From Hygrocybe punicea (Eukaryota > Basidiomycota > Agaricomycetes > Agaricales > Hygrophoraceae), in contig OY744468.1 of assembly GCA_963556145.1 (NCBI GenBank), forward strand, positions 6,510,001 through 6,574,000: a stretch of 64,000 nucleotides of DNA, in the 5' to 3' direction. The notes below the pieces were generated by a model. That model was given only the letters and a program-made list of their open reading frames with translations, had not been told where the DNA came from and searched no databases. Position 1 is the first letter of the stretch. Every line of letters begins with the position of its first letter. Below, piece after piece: positions 20,547-33,000 of the stretch. Both the position numbers and the translations under genes were made by a program.

Positions 20547-23532
20547 CCGTCCCTTGGCTTTTGCTCGAAGGGGATTTGGCATTTTTGCGGCCCATACTCT
20601 AGAATTTTCTACTTGAAGCCTGAGACCAGCGTGTAATGGACAGACAACTGAAAACATTTACCTGCAAATTTATTTGAGAAATCCATACTTTTGGAAATCT
20701 CATCGAAAGACTGTACAAATTTTGAAATGGGGATGAGAACTTCTTCTTTGTCCACGATGAACCCTGCCTTGGAAATTTATTCACCAGTGTCAGAGATTCC
20801 ATGAAAAAAAGGAAATCATATGAGACTTACCTCACTCGCCTCAACATTGTATCCAAAAGCCATTAACACTGGCTCAGCCACCAGATCTTGTGGTGTAGGT
20901 ACTTGTGTAGATTCCACATAGATGAATTGTTCCGGGATGAAATATCCTCCAGTATCAAGCCGAAGTAGCTCATGCATATAAAAAATACTTCCATCCACAC
21001 GGACAGCAGGAGAGGCAATATCTTCCAGAAGACCAAATAGCATCTTCTCACCATTGAAGTGGTCGGTTGATTTTCCACCACCGTCTTTGGGGTAGTCGCA
21101 CATGGAAAGACACGTGATGGGATTTGAGTAATCCTAGGGCCATTTAAGTTGACTAGTAACTAATTTAACCTAAAGGTTTACCATTGAAATTGCCTTCCCA
21201 ATATCATTGATATAAAAAATGGTCCCTGAAGCGGAGGTGACTTTCTCAATTGCCGATAAGTTCTTGAATATTCTTCTGACAATGCTGAATACCACTGTAT
21301 GTTGGAACTGTGGGGGCATTGAGATCTTTGGCCCAATTCAGCACCACTTTCTTCTGTCTTTTGGAGAAGCGCAGGCAGGGAGAGCTGAACAAAATGTCAG
21401 TGAGGAACATCTGCAATGGGCATAGCTCAATAATGGCCCAAAAACAAATCACACTAGCGTATACCCACCTCCATCAATGGCCATGGGTATGTTGGGGGAT
21501 TTTTGCCTGGTCGTTTGACAGTAACAGACACTAGGGAGCGGTCAATGTCAGTTTCAGGCATGGGCTTGTGTCATTAAAACTTGCCTTCTGATTCAGAGTC
21601 ATCGCTACTGTCCATATCCCCCAAGTCATCATCTATCTCAGGCTCAACGCAGAGTTCCTCCATGCTCCGGAGAGAAAAAAGTGGATTTTGCTTGAGGGCA
21701 TCAACGGCTTCCTGTAATTGGTGGGCAGCATCCTGACCAAGCTCAAACATTTGGTCGCCAAGGTACATTTGCCAAAGCTCCATGATCGGAGCCAAATTGT
21801 CATCATCGACCAGGATTGTATCGATCGGCATGTCATATATATCACCACCACTGCCGCTGCCACCGTCCTCATCCTCATCGCCGTAGTCGTCGTCGTCGTC
21901 ATCTAGCACATCCTCGATCATAACTTTGCATTGCGTGCTGCTTCCAGGCTGACGGGATTCTATTTGATGGGGCAGTGAAATCTCTTGCAAGACAGGTGCA
22001 GGATGAGGGTCCACCTGCGGTCCCAGTTGTTGCAAACTTGCAAGGTGCTTATTTTCATGCCTCTGGTGCTTTGCGGTGATGCGGTTTCCACGTCTATAAC
22101 CCCGGATAAAGAGATAATAAAAGATGAAAACGTCGCAAAGGTGCGAACGGGACTTGGGACACTCCCGACAATAACGCGATAATGCGCAATAATATGCGCA
22201 ATCAAATAGACAAACGCGGAGGGTCGCGAGGTAACGCAATATCGCAACGCAGTGATAAACAAGAATCGGAAGGCTTAGCTGGGTGTCCTAGATGACAGCA
22301 CGATACGCAGCAATGACGCAACGAGATGAGGGTTCTACACTACGACTTGGGTCGCGATAGCAGAGAGTGCGCAACGAGAAAAGATGCAAATTGGAATAGG
22401 AATAACTGGATTTTTAAACTTAAGACGCAAACTAATGGGGAGGGGAGAACTGGGTTCTTTGTCGTTCATTTTCTACATTTTTTTATATTCTAAAGGGATA
22501 GGGGTTTAAGGGTGGATGAGTGAAATAGAAATGCAGCGAAATATCGCATGAAAGCGACGAAACGGGAACGGAATAGCGAAGGATTTGAAATAACAGCGAA
22601 TATCACATGAAAGTCGGCGAAAAGACGAAGATAAACCGGATGAATTACATTTCTGGTATCGGACTCAGTGTCCAAACATATAGGATGTGTTTAATGGTCA
22701 TGTTTCAGCGTATTGAGACCGGGTTGCGCGGTTAAGATACAGCAAAGATGTCGCAGTCACGTGCGCGTCGATCGGCGTAAGTCGCGCAAGTCACGGGCGG
22801 CGCGCTGATGTTTCGCATGTACGTGGGACGCGGAAGAGTTGTAGGGAAAGTAGAATTGGAACCTATGAGAGATTCCATGCCCAAAGGGAGAGACTGCGTA
22901 TCAGCGGTGCTCTGGTGGTCTCGAACGTGGCTCGGTTTCATTGTGAGGGGTCCATGAATGGAGGGGCACACAAGACATGTGATGTTCCCATCGGTGCAAC
23001 GGCGAAAAACTGTGAAAAACATTGCAATTAGCATCCAGTCGGGGCAGTAATCACTCACCTCATTCATCCAGCTGCCGAGAATTCATCATGGAGAGCACTC
23101 ATCCGCGAGGTGGTGCACTTCCGACTGTGACAGCCTTAAGTGTAATATGCACGTGACTTTGTTGACACGAAGTCTCGCCACATGAAGTCTTGTCAACCAA
23201 CATGTCAATCATGACCACCTCAATCGTTTTTCCAAATTTGCTTCAGAGGGGTGCAACTCAGTCTGGCCTTCACCCTTTCTTTGTCTCCGTCTCATTTCTG
23301 GGAAGTCTTCCACCCAACATTTCAGAGAAAACCGTTGTGAGTCCTTTAATTTATTCGTTTCCATCTACGTCTCACTTTTTCTTTATCAAAAGCCTCTTCA
23401 AATATCCGTCTCACTCCCTGAAGAATACGCCAACTTTACACTCCCCGTTTTACATGTTGCAAATACCACTAGCCTACCCATCCAAACTGCCATCCGAACT
23501 TCTCATCATGTCGGATGGGACGACAATGAGGT

Positions 23533-24054
23533 ATGCTCAATCCCACCCCCTTGCTCACCCTTACCCTTCCCTTTTCACAGGTTTTCTCTCAAATCCCCTT
23601 TACTGAACTTGTCCCTCTCGTCACTTTTCTTCCACTCACGCCGACATTCAACCCATTCAGTGCTGCGAGCTGGGCAGATCTTACCCCGAATATTGAAGAT
23701 TGGCTCATATCTGTCATCGGAGACTCCCAAAGCCCAGAGTGGATATGGGGTTGCGAGGCGTTCTGGATGAGTTTTACTGCAGCGTATCCGTCATTCCCCT
23801 ATGGGGATTGGCTGAAGTGGAATCCCAAGATCCCCCTCCAAGGTCATTACATTCAAACCTGGATGACAAATGCTCATGATGCCGAGCTCAAGGGGAGTGA
23901 TGGTGGTGCTAGCGACGACATTGACATTGGGGACGGCGAAGAAGATGGTTTAGAATTACCCCCGAATGACATCGAACAGCGTCATATTCATGCAGGAATT
24001 TGGGCTACGTTCCAGCATTTAGTTTCTACATTTGCTGATTCGTACCCGCACTGA
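23533..24054 (+). CDS. Hypothetical protein, 173 residues
   Basis: An uninterrupted frame from ATG 23533 to TGA 24052-24054. The N-terminus is hydrophobic and proline-rich (MLNPTPLLTLTLPF). The middle is Trp-rich (EDWLISVIGD, EWIWGCEAFW, YGDWLKWNPKIPLQG), an acidic segment follows (DDIDIGDGEEDGLELP), and the end is AGIWATFQHLVSTFADSYPH. I do not recognise the family. A splice-like GAG|GTATGC...TTTCACAG pair at 23530-23580 could make this the second exon of a gene starting at ATG 23508, but the phase does not fit well. It sits between repeat insertions and could be a fragment. Confidence 0.45.
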   Translation: MLNPTPLLTLTLPFSQVFSQIPFTELVPLVTFLPLTPTFNPFSAASWADLTPNIEDWLISVIGDSQSPEWIWGCEAFWMSFTAAYPSFPYGDWLKWNPKIPLQGHYIQTWMTNAHDAELKGSDGGASDDIDIGDGEEDGLELPPNDIEQRHIHAGIWATFQHLVSTFADSYPH

Positions 24055-24659
24055 TATCAGCCCATCTGTCTATTATTATACTGAGGAGGTCTATACTGTA
24101 CAATAGTACATATATGTTTGTATGAGATTCTGGCAATGTCGTTATGCTTCTTATCGGATCCTAAAATCTGTAATGTCTCAATTTCCCTGGCTATAATGCC
24201 CCAGGTTGGTGAACCTCCACCGAACCCTGTACTAGCCTTGGTACCGTCTTTACTGAGGGCTAGAAGCAAACCCTGGGCCAACCTTCGAAAAACCATGGCA
24301 GAACCTCTGTTGCCCAGGCTGCCTTAACAACCGCATCACTCGATCGACAATGGCTATTATTGGGGCTTTTCGAAGGTCAGCGCAATATATGGACTACCAT
24401 TGATAGAAATGCAGTGCCATCGCAGATTTGTAACATCCACATGTGGATATGTGAAATTACTAAACAAAGACTCATCTAATGCCAAATCAAGGTCTGGCGG
24501 ACCGTTGCATATCCTTTTCTGGCAAATCACTGGGCCAACCCTGAACCTTGTTTGTTGTGTAGGCTCAACAGCTATGGTTGAATAACTCTGAAGATTGGGC
24601 ACCAAATTCTTAGCACCCTTAAGTGACCCCCCAGCTTTTGGCTTTGCCCATCTCCTCAA

Positions 24660-24741
24660 ATATTTTCATAATTTTAGCTAATTTTACTAGCCTAAAAAGG
24701 CAACTTTTTATAAAACATCGGCTATAGCTGTGGCAACACTA
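24660..24741. mobile_element. Right end of a truncated hAT-like MITE
   Basis: The sequence GGCTATAGCTGTGGCAACACTA ends at 24741 with the same GGCAACACTA terminus as the hAT elements at 5671 and 5807. No matching left end or flanking duplication was found upstream. The preceding 24057-24659 contains short open frames but nothing recognisable. Confidence 0.5.
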
Positions 24742-24802
24742 CCTATGCCCACAAATTGGAACTTTGAACCAGTCGGTCCACAGTTAACCGTGGTCTGGGA
24801 CC

Positions 24803-25599
24803 TAGTGATGGTCAGGTTCAGTTCAGTTCAGTTCAGGCCAAAAAAATCTGAACCTTGAACTGAACCTGAGGTTCGGTTCAGCTCATATGCTGAACCTTGA
24901 ACTGAACCTTTGGTTCAGGTTCAGATAGGTTCAGTTCAGGTTCAGGCCAGGCTGAACCTGAACTGAACCTGTGAAAATACAAGTATACTAGCTAATCAAT
25001 TTTCTCAATCCAAATTTTTCCTTTATTTCCTACCACTCTACATTGTTGTTGTGCTAATGGTTTGACTCCTCAATTACATGTACTGTGTCCATGTTCACTG
25101 TGAATAAATCAATAGAATCTTGTGTTAGATGTGTCTGAAGCACAGTAAGCATGAAATATCCTGGACAACTGTTCAGATGGTCATTGCAAATGTTTTGCTG
25201 TATTTTAACTTGCAATCAGTATAACTGAATCACACAACATGTCATCCTAGGCTGAATTTCAACTTGACATTTTAAAATATATTTAAGTTTGCAAATATTC
25301 ATGTTACAGAAACACTAATTGCAACTGTATAAACTCTGACTAATCTAGATTCTATTATTAATGGTGCTTAAATTTCAAGTCAGTAAATAGTTGGACCAAA
25401 ACTAAGTCTCTACTCAGCAGAAATTAGATTAATATGTGAAAGATTAGGTTCAGGTTCACAAGATTCTGTCTTTGACTGAACCTTGAACTGAACCTAAGGT
25501 TCGGTTCAGGCATTACCCCGAACCTTGAACTGAACTTAGGTTCGGTTCATGTAGGTTCAGGTTCGAACCCAGGTTCAGAACCGAACTGTACCATCACTA
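24803..25599. mobile_element. hAT-type MITE with GAACTGAAC repeats, 797 bp
   Basis: Ends TAGTGATGGT (24803) and ACCATCACTA (25599) are inverted copies. They are flanked by an exact 8-bp duplication, CTGGGACC (24795-24802 and 25600-25607). Both subterminal regions are packed with GGTTCAGTTCAG / GAACTGAACC repeats in both orientations. The centre is AT-rich and has no gene. Its ends and repeat content resemble the element at 61447-62659. It is nested in an older MITE whose right end is at 25692. Confidence 0.9.
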
Positions 25600-25607
25600 C
25601 TGGGACC

Positions 25608-25692
25608 GTAACCAGACCGTTACCAATGGTTCGGTTAAATTTCGGTCCAGTCCGAACAGTCCGCGGTCTTTAACCAGACCGTGGCAACACTA
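25608..25692. mobile_element. Right arm of an older hAT-like MITE
   Basis: ACCAGACCGTGGCAACACTA ends at 25692, again a hAT-like terminus, with inverted AACCGT/ACGGTC subterminal motifs. Related sequence on the other side of the nested MITE (24755-24794) appears to be part of its left half, but the true left terminus is missing. Confidence 0.55.
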
Positions 25693-26420
25693 TGATGTAT
25701 TGATCCATGGACAGCTGCTTCTCACATGGACAGCTCTTCTTCTCATTGTGTGCTATGTATGTCCATTTTAGGGCACATTTGAACCCAAGTCGGAAAAAAA
25801 TTTAAGGCCCCCGGCTGGACCCCCACCCACCACCCCTGGTTCGGGATTCCCATTCCACCACCCCCTTGCATGATAGTAAGGTCTGTAGAAATTGTGCCTG
25901 GTCAGTGCCAGTGGAACGTCATAGTGCCACTGGTTTTACCAGTGCTGGTGTGTAGGTATTCCTGCCTAATTAGTAATGAGAAGTGATTGCTGTCCCTTTA
26001 CTAATTAGTAATGGTAATGGTGTGGGAAAGTGAGCAGTTTCATTTATTTATGATGTCACAACTCTAGTAGCTCTGTTCATCTCAAAATCAAGGAAATTCT
26101 CATTAAATTTATATCACCTCCTGCCATTCTCCAAAAAGAACAAATTGTTTATGGGCAACATATTTTGGCCCGATATCATCAACCTAAACAAAATGTAGAG
26201 ACGAAAGAAAGAAAAACTTCTTAATACAGGAAACAAACTTGACAAAAAAAAAGGATAGATAGTGCGCATAAAGTCATTTAAGGCATGATGGATCATCTTT
26301 TCCATGAGCATGAGGGAGTGAGACCCGATGACAGACATTAAAACCTGAGGAAAAGCGATATCAGAGGGTGGGGGAGGCGGGGGCGTTGAACATGGAAAAA
26401 CAATGAAAACCAACCCGAGA
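25693..26420. other. Gene-free stretch
   Basis: No gene is visible. It holds a duplicated ACTAATTAGTAATG motif (about 25965-26010) and the probable 3' flank of the ammonium transporter gene. Confidence 0.5.
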
Positions 26421-28086
26421 TTACTTCTGTGTCTCGACTGTCGGGGACTCGAAACCCTTCTCGGGATCCCTGTCACCTCTCCCTGATACACCGATCTCTG
26501 CTTCGTCTCCTACTGGCTCGTCAGCGAAGAAATATGCCTCTTCCTATTTGCGTTAAAAAAAGAAGAAAAAAACGCGAATCAGATATTATCTTGTTTTTCA
26601 GCAACGGATTCGCGATAACAAGAACGTTGGACTGACCCCATGAATCGCGTCATCACCAACCAACAAGTCCGCGTCCGACATGCGTAGCGGTATGCGCAAC
26701 GCGTATTTGATGAAAAGAAGAATGAGCGAAGTCCAGACGATGTTCCACCCGATGATGAATAAAGCACCGACGATTTGCCTTTATTCAAGAAAAAAAAGCG
26801 TTATCGCAAAAAAAAGATACGCATTAAGGGGGGGGGGGGGGGGGGTGACTTACAGCCAAACTTGTTTCCCGTTCCTGTAAATGGCACCACCGGGATTGGT
26901 TAGCCCAAAGGCTGTGCTACCTTGCGTCGTGGCAAAAATCCCGGTCAAAAAGCCACCCAGGACGCCCGCAACCATGTGGGTGTGGAAGACGCCAAGGCAG
27001 TCATCCACCTGTCGGAAAAAGGCCTTCTTCCCAAATGTATTCATCGTCAACCACGGGACAGACCCGGATAGGAGTCCGATAACGATAGCACCCCAGCCGG
27101 TGACTACACCAGCCGCGGGTGTAATCGCTACCAGACCAGTGATCATGCCGCTGACTGCGCCAATGACTGCGGGTTTCTTGTAGACGATAATATCCAATAT
27201 TGTCCAGGTCAAAGTCGACATGGCGGTACAGACGTTCGTGTTGAGCACGGCTGCGCCTGCGTCAGGACTAGCCGCGTAAGGATCACCACCGTTGAATCCG
27301 TTCCAGCCAGTCCAAAGGATACCCGCACCGAGCATCACGAGGAGGAGATTGTTGGGTCGGAAATGTGTGCGATCGCGCTCTAAACGTGGCCCAATCCAAT
27401 ACGCCCCAACGAAACCAGCTGTGCCCGATGAGACATGGATGACGTAGCCGCCGGAATAATCTATGACGCCCATTTTGGCAAGGAAGCCGCCGCCCCAAAG
27501 GCTGAATGCGCCAACAGTGTATGACAAGGTGATCCACAACGGCACGAACACCATCCAGGCCAAAAAGTTCATGCGACACAAGAAAGCGCCGGCCATGATA
27601 ACCACTGTGATGGCTGCGAAGACGAACTGGAAGTAAACTTTTGTGCGTGTGCGTGTGCGTGTGTGTGTGCGCGGGCGCGGGCGCGATTGACCGATGTTAA
27701 TGACCGCAGCTACGTCTGACGCAATGGCGCAACGACTCACCCATGGTAGAAAGGGGGAAATTTGCAGTTACACCGGAGGCGGGCAGTAAAGCCTGCTTGA
27801 GTTCATCGTTCATTGTGACAATCGGACCGGGTACACCAACGAAGGGAAGCATTTTCTTCCCAAAGGACGCCTTGTACGCCCATAGCACCCAACAGATAAG
27901 AACAGAGGCAAAGGCGTAGAACCCCATGAATGCTGCGTTGACGGCCCATTTTCTCTTCACAATGCCAGCGTATAAAACGACGAGACCGGGAATGCTTTGG
28001 AAAGCGACCAAGCTGGCAGCAGTGAGCTGCCAAGCGTTATCGCCCTTGTCAAGCCAAGGAGGGGCCAAAGGATTATCGGTTGACAT
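26421..28086 (-). CDS. Ammonium transporter (AMT/MEP family)
   Basis: A plasma-membrane channel-like permease that imports ammonium as a nitrogen source. Four exons can be joined in phase: 28086-27741, 27637-26854, 26778-26637 and 26543-26421, giving 464 residues, normal for fungal MEPs. ATG 28086 begins [20 protein letters not shown]. Family marks include [17 protein letters not shown], the [20 protein letters not shown] signature with its central histidine, [20 protein letters not shown], and [12 protein letters not shown] with the second channel histidine. The C-terminus holds [19 protein letters not shown], part of the conserved regulatory tail. About eleven hydrophobic segments are visible. 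Intron 1 carries a (GT)n/(GC)n tract and intron 2 an 18-base G/C homopolymer. The upstream region has four GATAAG motifs, as expected for nitrogen control. Subfamily within MEP is not determined. Confidence 0.95.
26828..26845. repeat. 18-base G homopolymer in ammonium transporter intron 2
   Basis: Eighteen consecutive G on the plus strand (C on the coding strand), a few bases after the GTAAGT splice donor. Exceptional for this window and likely length-variable. Confidence 0.9.
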
Positions 28087-28277
28087 TTCAGTTGTATCCT
28101 TCAAGTTGTGAAGTTGTCAATAGGAATAAGATCGCCAGAATCGGCGGTATAGTTAAAAAAAAGACGCACTCACCTAGTGGGGCACCAAAGGGGGGTGTGA
28201 ATTTCGAAGACGATTGGAACCCATAGTTTTCTATCTGGTTGCATCGAGCTTGGGAATGCCAAGGAACGGTCAACCGG

Positions 28278-28356
28278 CTTATCGTGCAATCACAGACGAC
28301 CCATGCGTCTCCATGGACCATTAAAGAAAGGAGTACATCTATGAATAGAACTTATC
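28278..28356 (-). promoter_or_regulatory. Two GATAAG motifs upstream of the ammonium transporter
   Basis: CTTATC on the plus strand at 28278-28283 and 28351-28356 reads GATAAG toward the gene, about 195 and 270 bases before ATG 28086. Two more lie at 29124-29129 and 29299-29304. Fungal GATA factors (AreA/NIT2 type) bind GATA motifs and activate ammonium permeases under nitrogen limitation. The site function here is inferred. Confidence 0.5.
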
Positions 28357-29103
28357 TTGAGAATTGATGATCGGCCTATGGCGATCTTGGCACCCTGAGA
28401 TAACGCTCGAGACCTCGTACATCCACAAGCCTCAAGCCTCAAGCTGCAGTCGTCCGATGAGGACATGATGGTATTGGAATACTGTGTTGCAACGCGAACC
28501 GGGCTCAACCTCAGCCTGCAGTAAGACTGCGCTTGAGATGGTTGGAGCAACTCAAGTATTTACCGGTTTTGCCCAGTTTGGTAGGAGGGGTGATAATGAT
28601 TGGAAACGAAAATCCCTGAAAGTTTTCACGGCCAGTGGAAACCACGTGAGAAACGCCAATATTCTAACATGGGAACGGGTGCTTTTAACTTTGTAGCTCC
28701 AGGCACACAAGTTGTCAGTTGACAGTGTCTAGGGCCGAATACCGGATCGGAAATGAAGTGCGCCAGTGGACTGAGTGCGAAGCGTTATACTAGTAATACA
28801 CCCTTGACTCACATTAAGGCTTTGTTTGCCCGTAGTGGCGTCTCCGCTTCCACGGGGCGCTATCTTCCTGAGGCTCATGATCAAGTCGCGTCCAATAAGT
28901 GGTCGTGGTCGTGCCACTGGCAGTCGGCAACATGCAAACCGAATTTCGACAAGACTTCACGTCAGGCATTGGCTGCTCAGGCTGTCGCCTAGACTGCAAC
29001 AAACAAACTACCTCTGATGGAAAAACCTTTACTTATATGTTTCGGGGTGCAAAACTTCTGTATATTGCGGCGTGGCGTGAGGTATCACAACTTCGTGAAT
29101 ATT

Positions 29104-29118
29104 GACTCAGTGAGTCAC
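29104..29118. promoter_or_regulatory. Paired Gcn4/CPC1-type sites
   Basis: TGACTCAGTGAGTCA contains TGACTCA on both strands, forming a nearly perfect 15-base dyad. It sits about 1.0 kb upstream of the ammonium transporter start and beyond the end of Lon. TGACTCA is the binding site of the amino-acid starvation factor Gcn4/CPC1. The remaining 28390-30014 holds only short, unconvincing open frames. Confidence 0.5.
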
Positions 29119-30014
29119 TCTCCCTTATCTTGCCAGGCACAAGATCACCATGCGAGAAGTTTGTCGGGTCCACCAATTTCCCTCGATCATCCACGATTCC
29201 CGCAGACTGTGTCGCGGGGTGGGGGCAACAATCCGGCGGAATGGAGGCGTCGTCTGCTCGTTCGATTTCGTAAACACCACCTTGTTGCTCCATATTCGCT
29301 TATCGTCCAGATTATGGCGGCAATCCTGCTAAAGCCTTCCGTTACCAAGAACATATGACATTAATATTGTCGACAACAAAAACCTAAATGCACATCCTGC
29401 GATCAGGGGGACCGTGCATTCCGGCCGAAAAATCAAGAACGCCAACGACAGCTCTTTCCTCGGGTGATGTGGCTTGTAGAGGGTACCTTCTACAGGTTCC
29501 AATCCGTGGAAGTGAGTGATAGTTTGTGGCCAGTGGTAACAAGAGGCCCTCCACTCGATGACTGCTATCATGCCTTGGCGGAAATACTTGAATCGGGGAC
29601 GGTTTATCGAGTTGTGGATGGTATCCGAAAGATGGGTTGGTCGGAGACAAGTGGCGATGGTATGAGGTTGTGGATAAACCTGCATTCTGACGGTAAGCGT
29701 GTCATATACAGTACCCGCTCGACTTGTCAACGTCTCTCAATATTTATTTATGCAATCTTTGCGTGCATGAAATTAATTTTGCGATAACCGATAACGCCTA
29801 TTTCCTATCTCCGCGGATGATTGATAATTGATTTTATTGATGATCGACTAGCAAAGGAAATAACAAACACAAGCGCCATTCTCTTGGACCGAGGTACTCG
29901 ACAATAAGTAAAAGTGAACGATGAGCTGGGTGGTCTATAATATATGCAAGTGCAAAACAAAATATACTAGTATATGTGCCAATCAAACTATTGCAAACGC
30001 AAAGCCAGTGTGCC

Positions 30015-33000
30015 TCACCGCGTCTCCAACGTCTCCTCCCACCGCTTCGCAACCTCTTCCCCCCGAAAAACCTCCCGAAGCACCTCCCGTACATCCTCCA
30101 CATACACAAATCGTATCCCAATCTTCACGCTCTCCGGAACGTTCTCTTCAATATCCGCGCGGTTCGCAGCGGGTGCAACGATCGTCTTGATGCCCGCCCG
30201 GTGCGCCGCCAAGATCTTCTCCTTCAGCCCGCCAACCGGCAACACCTGCCCTACAAGCGAGATCTCCCCCGTTATCGCTGCGCACCAATCAGTACCCCAG
30301 CTGCAACCCCATCAGAGTATATACAAGCAAGCACCGCACCTATATCAGGATCGATTCGCGTCCCCGTGAACAACGATACAAAGGCAGACAAGATCGCAGT
30401 TCCCGCGCTGGGGCCTTCTTTTCCGACACTCCCCTCTGGCATGTGCACATGGACATCTCGGTCGGTCAAGAACTGCTCCCCCCGAACACTGGTAATCCCC
30501 AGTTCGAATGCGTGGCTCTTCACCCAGCTCAAACCGATCTGCGCACTCTCACGGATCACCTCGCCCAACTTCCCCGTCAACTGAAGCCCGCCCTTCCCAG
30601 GCATGCTCTTTATTACACCACCGAATGTCTCTTTTAGTAGGGGCGGGGCCCCAAAAAAAAAACGTGAACGCACCATAGCTTCCACAGGCATCACCGCCCC
30701 TGACCCATTCCCAAGATACCCAAGGCCCGTGCTGACCCCCGCTGGCGGCGCGTTCACATACATCCGGTCCTTCTGGTACACTGGCGGACCGACGTAATCC
30801 TTCAACGTCTCAGGCGTGATCCTTACGTGCACACTCTCTGGCACAACGAGCGGCTTGCGCTGCACAGTTGTCACCACTTTCTCCGCCGATTCATCGGCAG
30901 ACGTGGACGGTGGAACGACTGAGTCGGCGGTCGTGGATGACTTGAGAGGCTCGTCGGTCTTGGGTTCCTGAGATCCAACGGACTTTGGAGCCGCAGTGGA
31001 CTCGCCAGTGGACTCCGACGCAGCTACGACTGGCTCTGGGAAAACATCTTCACCAAGGTCCTGAACCAACCGGAGCGCAGCCTTCCTGTAAATCTACCAC
31101 AAAAAAAACCCCCATCTTTCATCAGCATCAAAAATAGGCAAACACAGATAACTACCACCACCAGACCTTGTCGATATGTTTCTTAAGGTTCCGCACACCG
31201 CTCTCCCGGCAGTAATACTTGATGAGCACGTCCACCGCGGCGGGGTCCAGGAGGACGTCCGCATCCTTGAGCCCAGATGCATCTTTCGCCTGAGGGCCGA
31301 GGTACTTGTCTGCGATCACCGCTTTTTCCTCCGAGACATACCCGCTGACCTCAAGCACTTCCATACGGTCAAGAAGAGGTGCAGGGATCGTGTCGAGGTT
31401 GTTTGCTGTATTGCAAGTGTTGGTTCCGTAATAGTAGTAAGCAGTAAATTAAACACACCGGTGCACACGAACAGAACGCGTGAGAGGTCAACAGGGACAT
31501 CCATGCTAGTTGTGACACGAGTAGATCAGTAATAGTTTCATATAATAATAGTGAACGATGAACACGCACTAGTGATCCAGAAAGCTATTATTCTGTTCTG
31601 GATCAAGCATCTCCAAAAGTGCACTTGCGGGGTCTCCATTGATACCCCGTCCAATTTTGTCCACCTCGTCGATCAGCACAAGAGGGTTTTCGGTCCCGAC
31701 TCGCTTGAGTGCTTGTATAATCTTGCCCGGTAATGCCCTGGCAAAAAAATTGCCAACATATAAACCATGCATGTATGTACCAATCGACAAAATAGAAGCT
31801 ACGCACCCTACGTATGTCCGCCGGTGTCCCTTGATCTCTGCCACGTCCGTCAACCCTCCGACAGAGAAACGGAAGAACTGCCTCCCAAGCGCCCGAGAGA
31901 TGGACTTGCCGATCGACGTCTTGCCGACTCCTGGTGGGCCAACGAGACAGATAATCTTCCCCTGCACTGTCCCACGGAGCTTTCCTACTGCAAGGAACTC
32001 GAGGATCCGGTCCTTGACGTCTTTCAGCCCATAGTGGTCCTCATCAAGCACGGTTTGCGCGTGTGCGATCGAGTAGTTTTCTGGCGAGTGCTGGCCCCAC
32101 GGGATCTGGCCCGCAGGTCATCATCAGTCTAATTCGGAATAAACAACAACTAAAAAAGGTTCCAGCACAGCCGCATTCTTACCTGCGTGAGCCACTCCAA
32201 GTAGTTCCGGGTGACGTTCGCCTCGGATGCAGCAGGCTCGAGCCCGATGAGTTTGCTTAGCTCCTCGTCAAAGACTTTCCGCACCACTTCTGGCATCCGC
32301 AACGCCGCCGCGCGCTCGCGAAATTTCTCGATCAGCTTGTCCTTCCCGTCAGACTCCATGCCAAGCTCCTTTTTGATGCCCTTTAGCTGTTCCATGAGGT
32401 AGTACTCGCGCTGCCGCTTTGCGATCTTGCTGTCGACATCTCGGGAGAGCTTGCTCTGGAGCTGCGCGTTGATGAGCTCTTTCTTTAGCACGAGGAGGGC
32501 TTTGCGCAACCGATCGTCGACAACGAGACTTTCGAGTACGTCCTGCAGTTCGCCTACCTCGCCGGTCGACACTGCTGCGGCAAAGTCAGCGAGCTTGTCC
32601 GGCTCGTCGAAGACGTTTGCGGCGACTTGGTTGATGGAGAAATTGGTGATCTGGTCGCGGAAGAGTGGGTTCAGTTGAGCGATGTCCTTGAATACGGAGA
32701 CGATCTCAGACATGAAGGCACGGATGTACTGGTCGTCTTTGTTGTAGGGCTGTGTTACGAGGTTGTCGACTTGAACGATAGAGATGGCGTGTTTGTGCAA
32801 GAAAGACGTCTGCATTGGACCTGAAAGTGTAGAAACGATGACACACAACTGGATGGGGAAAAGAAATTTTTGAAACGTACCTGGGTGGGTTTTTGGGAGA
32901 TCTTCCTGCGGAGTCGCTGGTTGCTCGACTTGTTCTGACGATTCGCGTGGAGTGCTCTCTCCAGCTTTGAGCAGTTCGGTGATCTTGATCCTGCGATGAG

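Larger units (their letters stand above)
16204..23067 (-). pseudogene. Large Agaricomycete repeat-family gene, split by an LTR element
   Basis: Minus strand. It begins at ATG 23067 with a cysteine/histidine segment (CTDGNITCLVC ... HVRDHQ), probably a zinc finger. A second basic finger-like block and an acidic linker (DDDDDDYGDEDED) lie at 21600-22200. A conserved N-terminal region follows at 20600-21450 (DYPKDGGGKS, YFIPEQFIYVES). After the LTR insertion come VPLIIFMDDVSGNILKQWNK (18780-18845), FFAGDNPMQAEECSHAGL with CNYFCRTCKVGGT (about 18400-18520), DTPTEVLHTILLGVVKYFW (about 17900), FNHVFRLACIYSNRQSPS and HIALGGYWFD (17270-17390). The C-terminus HSIHNFQHIAAATPSSLKA lies at about 16400. 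I recognise the combination from many Agaricomycete genomes as a multicopy, transposon-like family; I cannot assign a superfamily. Frameshifts, a TGA near 16350 replacing a likely CGA, and the insertion make it inactive. Confidence 0.7.

Noticed and set aside
16204..23067. Assignment to KDZ or another named transposase superfamily
   Set aside because: Family blocks are recognised, but no CxC cluster or clear DDE triad could be placed. Superfamily left open.
29464..29787. 107-codon open frame between the ammonium transporter and Lon
   Set aside because: No motif, no splice context, and an opposite-strand frame of equal length.
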